Assembly (NCBI GenBank): GCA_026419835.1
Contig: JAOAKQ010000003.1
Span: forward strand, 1-64,000
Source: Sulfolobales archaeon
Lineage (GTDB): Archaea; Thermoproteota; Thermoprotei_A; Sulfolobales; NBVN01
Direction: 5' to 3'
DNA: 64,000 nt
Shown one piece after another: positions 53,847 through 60,922 of the stretch (position 1 is its first letter; each line of letters starts with the position of its first letter). A model generated the notes under the pieces. That model was not told where the DNA came from. It saw only the letters and a list, made by a program, of their open reading frames with translations, and ran no database searches. The position numbers and the translations under genes are program-made.

Positions 53847-54767
53847 AGAACCCCTCCCTATGAGTGACGAGCCATCGCAACTAAAGCCTCTACTAGCTAG
53901 CTCCGCAAATCCTTCTCTACACGTATTGAAAGCCGCTCCAGCTCTTAGAGTGAGCTCTCTAACCATCTTCATGTACTCCAACCGCCTATCTCTATCTAGG
54001 TACAGGTACCCGCCGATTCTTTCACCAGCTCTATAGGCTTCCACTATCTTGCTAGATACGTGTGGGAACGCATTTAATAACCTCTTCAAGCTATCAGCTC
54101 TAGCCTTATAGGTAGAGCTAGTAATTTGAAGAGCGCCCGCGGACACAGCTCTATCTACGAGTTTGGCTACCAGCGAGTACTCATCATTTACATACGGTAC
54201 TATGGGGTCTAGTCTAACGAGCGTGGGTACCCCAGCTTCACTGAGCTTCCTAACGGCTCTAAGCCTCTCCTCTGGATGTGGAGCCCCGGGCTCTAGTACC
54301 GACGCCACTCCACTATCTAGAGTTGTAATCGTAATTGCTACCGCTACTTTATCTCTATACCTAGCCAGTATGTCGAGATCTCTGAGAACTAAGGTACTCT
54401 TAGTGGTTATAAGCAGTCTGAAGCCCCTCTCCAGAATCTCTCTAATAGCCTCCCTAGAGATTCTTAAATCCATCTCGGGGGGCGTGTAGGGGTCGCTACT
54501 AGTAGACATCTCGATAACGGTACCTAGCGGAAGCTTTCCGAGGTCTTTGACTAGAGCCCTTCCTAGAGATTTCTTAGGCCTCGGGTTAAAGAAGTTCCGT
54601 ATGTAGCTACTCGCATAGCAGTAGAGACATCCATGTCCGCAGCCGGTGTAGGGGTGTAGAACGTACTTCCTAGGGCACGTGCACATAGGTGAGCGCCACG
54701 GGTCGAAAGGCTTAACTGCATACATACCGAACCTATAGATCTTGAGGTAGGTAATAACGCTGCTCAC
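53832..54767 (-). CDS. SplB-like radical SAM protein (COG1533), second copy
   Basis: 311 residues. The cluster motif GCGHGCLYCYASSY supplies three Cys; EMSTSSDPYTPPEMDLRIS, ITTKSTLVLRDLDIL, LEPGAPHPEERLRAVRKL and LDPIVPYVND match the same family as the 17.7-kb gene, but the N-terminal lead (PRKYVLHPYTGCG) and the C-terminal half differ, so the two are distinct paralogues. The reaction is unknown; SplB itself repairs spore photoproduct. Its 3' end overlaps the gene downstream of thiC by 15 bp. Confidence 0.85.
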   Translation of the reverse strand: MSSVITYLKIYRFGMYAVKPFDPWRSPMCTCPRKYVLHPYTGCGHGCLYCYASSYIRNFFNPRPKKSLGRALVKDLGKLPLGTVIEMSTSSDPYTPPEMDLRISREAIREILERGFRLLITTKSTLVLRDLDILARYRDKVAVAITITTLDSGVASVLEPGAPHPEERLRAVRKLSEAGVPTLVRLDPIVPYVNDEYSLVAKLVDRAVSAGALQITSSTYKARADSLKRLLNAFPHVSSKIVEAYRAGERIGGYLYLDRDRRLEYMKMVRELTLRAGAAFNTCREGFAELASRGFSCDGSSLIGRGSLFKF

Positions 54768-54817
54768 TCGAGGACTTGAAGCCCGGAATTGAAGTAAAAA
54801 TTGTTTAGCTTAACTAG

Positions 54818-54832
54818 CGCGGTTCTCGAAGA
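54818..54832. repeat. Short hairpin (6-bp stem)
   Basis: ggttct-cga-agaacc forms a perfect 6-bp stem with a 3-nt loop in the gap between two minus-strand genes. It could be an RNA hairpin at the 3' side of the PepSY-like gene; weak evidence. Confidence 0.3.
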
Positions 54833-54835
54833 ACC

Positions 54836-55270
54836 CTACTTCTCTATTACAGTGATGCCGCGAATTATGATTCTAGTTACCCTCTCCTCTCTTAGGTTAA
54901 CTAGAACTAGCGCTATGTTTCTATTCTTACGTAGGACTACCACAGCTTCATCAGCTCTCAGTGTGACGGTGCCGTCTCCGCCTACGTAGAGCTTTACTAT
55001 TGGTTTGATGGCCGTTATGTTGTACCCTTCCGCCAGGAGCTTAGCTACGTCAGGGTCTTTCGTAGCTATGTCAATTACCTTCCTTCTATACTCTTCACTA
55101 ACTTCTACTCGAGGACCTAGTCTCTGCCTTAAGCCTAGTCCAGCAACTATGCCTCTCTGAAGGCTTTCGCTACCTTCAGTCGACCTAGCGTGGACTAGGA
55201 TAGCGCTACTAGCCAGTATTACAGCTAGGGCTACTCCTACCGATAGCGCAGCCAGTAACCTACCGTTCAT
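54836..55270 (-). CDS. Secreted or membrane-anchored PepSY-like protein
   Basis: 144 residues. The N-terminal hydrophobic segment (residues 4-28, LAALSVGVALAVILASSAIL) is a signal anchor or signal peptide. The exported part EEYRRKVIDIATKDPDVAKLL, IKPIVKLYVGGDGTVTLRAD, IALVLVNLREERVTRI has the alpha-then-beta pattern of PepSY-like domains (helix 'A...I...D.V..LL', then strands ending 'V.VDL....V..I'). Such domains can inhibit proteases or sense ligands outside the cell. No partner is adjacent. The family call is inference. Confidence 0.6.
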   Translation of the reverse strand: MNGRLLAALSVGVALAVILASSAILVHARSTEGSESLQRGIVAGLGLRQRLGPRVEVSEEYRRKVIDIATKDPDVAKLLAEGYNITAIKPIVKLYVGGDGTVTLRADEAVVVLRKNRNIALVLVNLREERVTRIIIRGITVIEK

Positions 55271-55556
55271 AGTTCCCCCAAGAGGTATGACTGGGCCGAG
55301 TATATACGAACTCTCGCGAAACTCAAGTGAAACTACCAGGTGAAACTCTTCACAAAGTAAGGATGGGTTGGAGAACTCCTCCTGTATTTAAACAAAGACG
55401 CATTTTATAGTTGACGTGGTCACCGCAGCGGCCTTCCTAAGTCTAATCCACTCGGACCTAAATTAAAGTTCTCGGTAGCTTAGTTTTATTACCAATTCTG
55501 AAGAACTAACTGTCTTCTTATATCTCTCAGACTTGGGAATGCCATCCGAAGCCCTT

Positions 55557-55578
55557 GCTGCGTAATGCCTTACGCAGC
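55557..55578. repeat. Perfect 9-bp hairpin, 4-nt loop
   Basis: GCTGCGTAA, loop TGCC, TTACGCAGC. The stem is perfect and sits in a non-coding region 40 nt upstream of an isolated CTGATGA/CTGA pair. It may be part of an unidentified structured RNA. Confidence 0.55.
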
Positions 55579-55787
55579 GTTCGCTGAGCAGTAGTTATGT
55601 ACGCATTCACAGAACACTGATGAAACTGCGCTAAGCTGAATACCACTTTTAAGTACTACCTGAAGAACGCGTAGAATTTCTTCAAGAAATTGTGGAGTTG
55701 CTCGGCAGCGCGCTCAAGTACCTCTTCGTGCTTAGATTGAGTAGCTCTACGCTATAAGTTCGGTGTCACTACAGGCTCAATTGCGAG

Positions 55788-55798
55788 GAATATATTAA
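55788..55798 (+). promoter_or_regulatory. TATA box of the C/D box sRNA
   Basis: A purine-rich BRE-like gaggaa followed by tatatta (55791-55797) is centred about 26 nt before the C box, so transcription would start at about 55818-55822, right at the sRNA 5' end. Confidence 0.6.
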
Positions 55799-55817
55799 CA
55801 TCGATACCCTGTAAGTC

Positions 55818-55872
55818 TGGATGATGTAGACGACGGGCGGCCTGAAGTTGATGAACCACTGTAGCGCTGAAC
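55818..55872 (+). ncRNA. C/D box sRNA predicted to guide 2'-O-methylation of 16S C1402
   Basis: C box ATGATGT (55821-55827); D' box CTGA (55842-55845); 2-nt spacer; C' box TTGATGA (55848-55854); 12-nt guide; D box CTGA (55867-55870). The segment upstream of D' (55831-55840) is perfectly complementary over ten positions to the universal 16S decoding-region sequence CCGCCCGUCG (E. coli 1399-1408 in its archaeal form). By the rule that the fifth nucleotide upstream of D' marks the target, G55837 pairs with C1402, a position 2'-O-methylated in all domains. AAGT (55813-55816) and ACTT (55871-55874) could close the ends. It has its own TATA box. Confidence 0.78.
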
Positions 55873-56099
55873 TTCTCTCTACGGCGTCTTAGGTACATAG
55901 TTACCATCGGATAGGTAGCGACATCGCGTGAACTGCGGATTCACTAATCGGTGGGGCCTGCGCAGCTTCAGTAATTTACCCAGCGGTAGTTGCAGGAAAT
56001 AGTTCAGGAGGGCTGAATTGAGATTGGTCTGCTAGCTCCTCGGTAATGCGAGTAGTGCTGTAGTAGAGGGTTCGTATTGGTAGAAGTCCCGAATTTAAT

Positions 56100-57179
56100 C
56101 TACTTACATACAAGTCTTTCCGACGACGCTTTTCTCAATCTATTCATTATTGCTAACCCCAATCCTTTTTCTTCAATACTTTCTGAGAAAGCTATAGAAA
56201 TTTTATCTAACTTATCTAGACTTCTCAAAGAGCTGTACAGGTTTTTAGCTACTTCAAATAGATTCTCTCGGGACCCTAGTGCTATGTAAGCAATGTCAGC
56301 ACCGAGCTTCATACCGATTTCATCAATAGTTTCTCTTGTGGCTAGAAGAGCTGGCGACTCCGCCGAGTACGACCTCAACAAGTCAATTAAGAAATCTAAG
56401 TACGATGAGAAACCGCACGAACCCTTCTCCACTAGAACTAGCTTCTTACTGGGAGCGTAGTGCCTGTACTTCATTCCCGGAGACGGGGGCGTTTCAATGT
56501 ACGTCGAGAAACCGCGCGTGAGCGGGGTCAGATAGAACTGGAATCCGAAGACCTTCTCCAGCTCTTCAGGGCCTACGGGCCCTGGCCGGAGGATCTGTGG
56601 TCTAGGGGAGACTAGGTCTACTACGGTGGACTCAACTCCGAAGAAAGTCTCCCCGGCATCTATAATTAGATCTATCTCGTCCCCCAAGTCTTCAACAACG
56701 TGCTCAGCTCTGGTGGGTGAAGGTCTTCCTGCGAGATTAGCTGACGGTGCCGCTACGGGTCTTCCAAGAGCCTCGATCAACTTCAGTGCTACGGGGTGCG
56801 CTGGGCAGCGAACCGCTACGGTACCTAGCCCACCACTAACTACAGCTGGTAGGTCGGCCCTTCTCTTGAGTACTACCGTTAGAGGCCCCGGCCAGGCATT
56901 TGATAGAGCTCTAACTACCCAGTCGGGAACGTCTACTGCGACCTGGTGGAGCATATCTAGAGAGCTTACGTGAACTATTAGGGGGTTGTCTAGAGGTCTT
57001 CTCTTAACTCTGAATACCTTGAGAACGGCCTCGGAGTTAAACGCGTCGGCCCCGAGACCGTACACGGTCTCCGTTGGAAAAGCTACGAGGCCGCCACTAC
57101 GTAGAACTCCAGCGGCTTCCTCTAAGACTTCCTCACTAGGTCTTATAGGGTCTACCCTCACTACTCTAGCTCTAGGCAT
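56100..57179 (-). CDS. sua5: L-threonylcarbamoyladenylate synthase (Sua5)
   Basis: Makes threonylcarbamoyl-AMP for the tRNA t6A37 modification. About 360 residues: an N-terminal YrdC/TsaC domain (LVAFPTETVYGLGADAF, VFRVKRRPLDNPLIVHV, RCPAHPVALKLIEALGRPVAAPSANLAGRPSPT, ESTVVDLVSPRPQILRPG) and a C-terminal Sua5 Rossmann domain after a linker (SPGMKYRHYAPSKKLVLV). ATG 57179 (reading MPRARVVRVD) is chosen because a TATA-like tttaaag lies about 27 nt upstream, giving a leaderless mRNA; five more in-frame codons exist upstream to 57194. Confidence 0.95.
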   Translation of the reverse strand: MPRARVVRVDPIRPSEEVLEEAAGVLRSGGLVAFPTETVYGLGADAFNSEAVLKVFRVKRRPLDNPLIVHVSSLDMLHQVAVDVPDWVVRALSNAWPGPLTVVLKRRADLPAVVSGGLGTVAVRCPAHPVALKLIEALGRPVAAPSANLAGRPSPTRAEHVVEDLGDEIDLIIDAGETFFGVESTVVDLVSPRPQILRPGPVGPEELEKVFGFQFYLTPLTRGFSTYIETPPSPGMKYRHYAPSKKLVLVEKGSCGFSSYLDFLIDLLRSYSAESPALLATRETIDEIGMKLGADIAYIALGSRENLFEVAKNLYSSLRSLDKLDKISIAFSESIEEKGLGLAIMNRLRKASSERLVCK

Positions 57180-57249
57180 TCCAGAGAAGTGCACCGCAAA
57201 GAACTTTAAATCGAGTTAGCTAGGTATACGTGGATACGTTAGATTAGTG

Positions 57250-57303
57250 CTAGATGTGGATAGGCATCCTATCTGAACTGTGATGAACCGGACTCCACTG
57301 AAA
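57250..57303 (+). ncRNA. C/D box sRNA candidate
   Basis: Located in the 124-bp gap between sua5 and the glycosyltransferase, on the plus strand. C box ATGTGGA (57254-57260, two deviations), 12-nt guide TAGGCATCCTAT, D' CTGA (57273-57276), 3-nt spacer, perfect C' GTGATGA (57280-57286), 11-nt guide ACCGGACTCCA, D CTGA (57298-57301). A TATA-like ggtatacg is centred about 27 nt before the C box. Predicted targets are UGGAGUCCGGU (D) and AUAGGAUGCCUA (D'); I cannot place them in rRNA or tRNA from memory. Confidence 0.55.
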
Positions 57304-57318
57304 GCGTGAGTGAGGTAG

Positions 57319-58821
57319 CTAGGGCGTAGGGCCCTCAGGATTCGTTGCTTCTACCTCTACTCTAACTCTAATTCCGATTTCTCCACGCAGATACCTAACT
57401 AAGTTCCTCAGCATCTTCAGCCAAGCTATTGCCAGGTTCCTCGCATTATCTACCTCCGATAGGTAGTACACCAGTACACCGAGAGTACCGTACAGGAGGG
57501 GGACTAGCTGGATCATGTAGAAACTGTACTGACTTCTATTACCAGCAAACCAGAGGAAGACGTACATTAGCCACGTCAACCACGTGTAGAGCCACGAACG
57601 ACCGCCATCCGGAAGCTTCTTGAGGTGCGGTAGTGCGAATACGCTCAACGCCGCCGTAGCTATGTAGAGCACTGGGTTTCCCGAAGCGACTAAGTCTGCC
57701 ACGAACCCCACGTGCTCTTCGTACTTATAGTGGAGAATGAAGGAGTTGGCACCAGCTAGCCAATCCCAGGGGGGTGCTGCCGGAGGGCCCCTACCCGGCT
57801 CCGTCTTGGTGGTTAAATGCCATCTGAACGACCCTTCAACCGCTTCAGACCACCATTGAAGAAAACCACCTCTATGCAGTATGAGGGGTATCGATAGAAC
57901 TACGAACACGGCTAGAGGTGCGTACACTAGAAGCAGGATCGCGAGTGCCGGCGGTTTCTTTCTAGAGTAGTCGAAGTATAGTGCTGGAACTGCGAATACT
58001 CCGCTAAACTTGGTTGAGAAAGCTAGCGAGAGGGATGTGGAGGACGCGTACACGCTGCCGCGTAGAGAGAGAAAGCACGCGAGAAGAGTTAGGAGAGCTA
58101 GTGGTGCGTCGAGCATAGCTACGAGCGTCATAGACCTAAACGTTCTATCGAGCAATGTTATAACTGGTACCAGGATAGATACCACGATACCCCAGAACCC
58201 CCTTAAAATATTTCTAAGAAGTATGTACTGAACCACCAAGACCCCGGCTCCGGATACTATAGATGGTAGTCTCCAGCAAGTTGGTGTATCTCCGCAGACC
58301 ACCATGGAGAGAGCGATGAGGTACTTACCTAGTGGTGGGTGCTCTAGGTTCATGTAGTTCAGTATGTTACCAGCATTCGGGTAGCAATAGCCGACACCAA
58401 AAGACTTTACGTAGGGATTTGCGAGGAGGATTTCGAGAGAACCCTCTGGAATATCTACGCAAATAGCGTAGAGAGGGTTATCGCCAGTACCGTAGTATTC
58501 GGAAGACTTTACGATCCCTCCTCCCAGCTCCCTAACCAGCTTCCCGAGCCTATCGGCGGCGTCTAGATAATCGCTGCGGCTAGTAGTAGATAGCTCGAGC
58601 GTAACTCTAAGACCGCTGCTTGAGGTCCGCGGGTATACACCGAACACCTTGTTGAGATAGTTCCTAGCGGAACTCACGTACCACACTTCATCAGATATGT
58701 AGTCGTCAATGGTAAGTGCGTAGCTAAGTTGAAGATAGCTGTGAGCGAGAACTATAGCGACCACAACCGCAAGTTCTATAAGGAAATACCTAGCTTGAGA
58801 CAGCATTTTTATCTTACCCAC
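57319..58821 (-). CDS. PMT-family (GT-C) glycosyltransferase, membrane
   Basis: 500 residues with about nine to eleven membrane segments. After the first segment comes the acidic catalytic-loop pattern TIDDYISDEVWYVSSARNYLN (Asp-Glu pair), then a large extracytoplasmic insertion (about residues 60-145) before SGAGVLVVQYILLRNI. 'NLEHPPLGKYLIALSMV' and LLDRTFRSMTLVAMLDAPLA are typical of dolichyl-phosphate-mannose-protein mannosyltransferase-like enzymes. It likely transfers sugars from a lipid carrier to proteins or lipids on the cell surface. The GTG at 58821 fits a TATA element about 25 nt upstream; M6 is the alternative. Confidence 0.85.
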   Translation of the reverse strand: MGKIKMLSQARYFLIELAVVVAIVLAHSYLQLSYALTIDDYISDEVWYVSSARNYLNKVFGVYPRTSSSGLRVTLELSTTSRSDYLDAADRLGKLVRELGGGIVKSSEYYGTGDNPLYAICVDIPEGSLEILLANPYVKSFGVGYCYPNAGNILNYMNLEHPPLGKYLIALSMVVCGDTPTCWRLPSIVSGAGVLVVQYILLRNILRGFWGIVVSILVPVITLLDRTFRSMTLVAMLDAPLALLTLLACFLSLRGSVYASSTSLSLAFSTKFSGVFAVPALYFDYSRKKPPALAILLLVYAPLAVFVVLSIPLILHRGGFLQWWSEAVEGSFRWHLTTKTEPGRGPPAAPPWDWLAGANSFILHYKYEEHVGFVADLVASGNPVLYIATAALSVFALPHLKKLPDGGRSWLYTWLTWLMYVFLWFAGNRSQYSFYMIQLVPLLYGTLGVLVYYLSEVDNARNLAIAWLKMLRNLVRYLRGEIGIRVRVEVEATNPEGPTP

Positions 58822-58915
58822 ACGATAGCACTACACCGAAGATTTTAACTGAGAAGCTGGTTCTCGACTTCAAGCACGCCTTAGATGGGTCCTAGAGAGC
58901 GCAAGGTCGGTGCGG

Positions 58916-59521
58916 TCAGTAATTGAAGATGTTGCGCAACACTATCTGAGGGATCTCCCCTCTATTGCTTTCAGTAACTACGAAGTAGAGGGTCTTAAAC
59001 GACCTAGATAATAGCGCTCTTCGAACTTCTTCAGCCAGTCTTACATGTACAACCGCTACAGTTGGTTTAGCACTATATAGGGCATCCCATATTCTCTTCT
59101 CCAACTCCTTTACCTTAAGTTCCATAGGACCTACCTCATCTAAAGCTATGATATCGCACACACGCACCGCGTATTCTAGAGAGTGCGCGCCTACGGATAT
59201 TGCATCATCTATCTTAATACAGTACTTTCCGACAGTTAAACTGCTGAGACCGCTCATTTCCCCACAAACATATGATAGCACACCTTCGATCGGTAATCCA
59301 ATAGATACTATCTTAAACCCCTTTCGTACACCGCCGATTCTTATCTCAGGACAGAAGAAGCCGCACACACTGTAACCTCTTCTTTTTAGATTCTCGACAA
59401 CTTCTGCGAATATAGTTGACTTACCTACGCCAGGTCTTCCAGTAATGACTACCTTAACTACCGGCAGCCCCCGCTCTCTTCCACTCGGTCGGGTTAAACT
59501 ACTATCCGACACCTCGAACAT
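58916..59521 (-). CDS. THEP1-type nucleoside-triphosphatase
   Basis: 201 residues. Walker A GRPGVGKST is at about 28-36, Walker B 'IIALDEVGPMELK' mid-protein, and the CGFFCPEIRIGGVRKGFKIV segment is characteristic of the THEP1/NTPase family (NTPases that also resemble adenylate kinases). The first about 20 residues (MFEVSDSSLTRPSGRERGLP) precede the normal family start VVKVVITG and may be an extension or a mis-chosen start; no in-frame ATG/GTG/TTG is seen right at the P-loop strand. The physiological role is unknown. Confidence 0.87.
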   Translation of the reverse strand: MFEVSDSSLTRPSGRERGLPVVKVVITGRPGVGKSTIFAEVVENLKRRGYSVCGFFCPEIRIGGVRKGFKIVSIGLPIEGVLSYVCGEMSGLSSLTVGKYCIKIDDAISVGAHSLEYAVRVCDIIALDEVGPMELKVKELEKRIWDALYSAKPTVAVVHVRLAEEVRRALLSRSFKTLYFVVTESNRGEIPQIVLRNIFNY

Positions 59522-59703
59522 AGCCTACTGCATCTAGACCCATCCCAATTAAAGTCTCGTACGAAGCCTCTGGACACCCATTCAGGTTAAGTAGCAGTAT
59601 GAGGTATGTAGGAAGCTACCTACCGCAGACCGCCGTTCTACGGTAAGCAGTGGGGATTTAAAGGTGCGGTATCACTACTTCATGGTGCGTAGAAATAGGG
59701 AGC

Positions 59704-60405
59704 GTGGTCGTTAAAATCACTGGTAGAGTGTTCGACAGCTATAGAAACATCAGCGTACTTACAGGTATATCGAAACTAGTTCTAGAAATGGCGAGAAACG
59801 GCCGTAGATTCGTTCTAGTAGCGGGTGGAGGGGGGAGGGCTATAGAATATATTGAACTTGGGAGAAAGCTCGGACTTGGTGAAGGAGTTCTAGACCTAGT
59901 TGGTATTGAAGTCAGTAGAGTGAACGCTCTAATACTAGCATCTCTTCTAGGGTCTGAAGCCTACCTACCTATACCGAGAAGTATCGACGAGTTTATGAAA
60001 GCATGGAACTCGGGGAAGGTGGTCGTCGTCGGGGGACTGCAGCCTGGTCAGTCAACTAATGCTGTAGCTGCGGTAATCGCAGAACTAGTTAAAGCTGACC
60101 TCCTAGTTAATGCGACAGATGTCAATGGAGTATACGATTCCGACCCTAAGTTGAATCCCCAAGCAAAACTATTAAGAGAGATCGATGTGAGAACTCTGGA
60201 GAGGCTTCTATCGAGTAGAGAGCTAGCCGGTCGCTATGAATTGTTCGATAGAGTGGCACTAAACGTAGTCACTAGAAGTAGAATACCTCTAGTCTTCCTA
60301 AGCGTATACGATGTAGAGAATATTAAGAAAGCTATTGAAGGTATGGACTTCACGGGGACCAGAGTAGTTCACGCGCAACTTAAAATCGACGAAACCCGGG
60401 TTTAA
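59704..60405 (+). CDS. pyrH: UMP kinase, archaeal
   Basis: Phosphorylates UMP to UDP. 233 residues of the amino-acid-kinase fold: KITGRVFDSYRNISVLTG at the start, VLVAGGGGRAIEYIELGR for substrate binding, VVVGGLQPGQSTNAVAAVIAE and the diagnostic LLVNATDVNGVYDSDPKLNPQAKL. The C-terminal RSRIPLVFLSVYDVENIKKAI is as in archaeal PyrH. GTG 59704 is preceded by a TATA-like gatttaaag at about 59651. It complements pyrF elsewhere in the window. Confidence 0.9.
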   Translation: MVVKITGRVFDSYRNISVLTGISKLVLEMARNGRRFVLVAGGGGRAIEYIELGRKLGLGEGVLDLVGIEVSRVNALILASLLGSEAYLPIPRSIDEFMKAWNSGKVVVVGGLQPGQSTNAVAAVIAELVKADLLVNATDVNGVYDSDPKLNPQAKLLREIDVRTLERLLSSRELAGRYELFDRVALNVVTRSRIPLVFLSVYDVENIKKAIEGMDFTGTRVVHAQLKIDETRV

Positions 60406-60730
60406 GGATCTTCTTCATAGTCAAAAGCTACCCCACTGAAATACCTGAGCAGCGTTCACTAAATACTCTCTCGGGAGATTCTTCGCTCTCCGAATTGATT
60501 TAGATGTGGCCACCATCTAGTGGCACTTAAAGTAACTACTTCGCGTACAGTGAGCTATTCGTACTCCCAGTACTACCAACTATTGATTGTAGACAGCTCA
60601 CTACTTCGCTGTGTTCTGAGAGCTAGGCTAGGCCTTCTACTGGTTTAGGATATACCGACTCCAGATTAGGTTGCGCACAGCGCGCTGTGCGCAACCTAGG
60701 GTTCTCGATCTGCTACGCGTAATGTAGTAG
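60406..60730. other. 325-bp spacer with a long perfect palindrome
   Basis: Between pyrH and the convergent tRNA-Leu(CAG). It holds the 32-bp palindrome at 60667-60698. The rest (60406-60660) shows no gene, box or repeat I can support. Confidence 0.6.
60667..60698. repeat. Perfect 32-bp palindrome beside tRNA-Leu(CAG)
   Basis: The left half taggttgcgcacagcg (60667-60682) is followed with no spacer by its exact reverse complement (60683-60698). It lies 33 nt beyond the 3' end of the minus-strand tRNA-Leu. It could be a cruciform or protein-dimer site, a mobile-element scar or a termination hairpin. Confidence 0.9.
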
Positions 60731-60829
60731 TGCGGGGGGTGGGATTCGAACCCACGCAGGCCTACGCCATCGGGGCTCTCACTCAGGGTCCTGAGCCCGA
60801 CCCCTTCGACCTAGCTCGGGCACCCCCGC
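60731..60829 (-). tRNA. tRNA-Leu (anticodon CAG) with 14-nt intron
   Basis: The mature sequence equals the tRNA-Leu(TAG) at 38.8 kb except for C instead of T at anticodon position 34. The anticodon arm is interrupted: stem TCGGG (60800-60796), loop CTCAGG, then 14 extra nt (60789-60776), then C and CCCGA. The insertion follows position 37, the canonical archaeal intron site, and its CTGAG can pair with CTCAG of the anticodon loop to form a bulge-helix-bulge-like structure. CCA is not encoded. A minus-strand TATA-like element (ttaataat) lies about 30 nt upstream of 60829. Confidence 0.93.
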
Positions 60830-60883
60830 TCCGCGTAGTTCTGTCGTAGAGGGATTATTAAGTTTCCTATCCATTACCGCTCG

Positions 60884-60891
60884 AACTTAAA
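60884..60891 (+). promoter_or_regulatory. TATA box of the phosphohexomutase gene
   Basis: aacttaaat predicts transcription start near 60912-60915, downstream of GTG 60896, and so supports GTG 60923 as the true start codon. Confidence 0.5.
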
Positions 60892-60922
60892 TCTGGTGAG
60901 CTGCCACACAGTTGGGCTCTAC

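Larger units (their letters stand above)
55271..56099. other. 829-bp gene-free region with sRNA and hairpin
   Basis: The longest non-coding stretch of the window. It contains a perfect 9-bp hairpin (55557-55578), a possible C-D' pair at 55617-55639, a TATA box at 55791-55797 and a well-formed C/D box sRNA at about 55820-55870. The rest shows no open frame with protein-like content; RNase P and SRP RNA hallmarks were looked for and not seen. Confidence 0.6.

Noticed and set aside
55617..55663. C box CTGATGA, 12-nt segment, CTGA and a later CTGA as a fourth C/D sRNA
   Set aside because: The position where C' must be (taccact) has no resemblance to RTGATGA, and the first base of the C box is not a purine; kept only as part of a broader structured-RNA suggestion.
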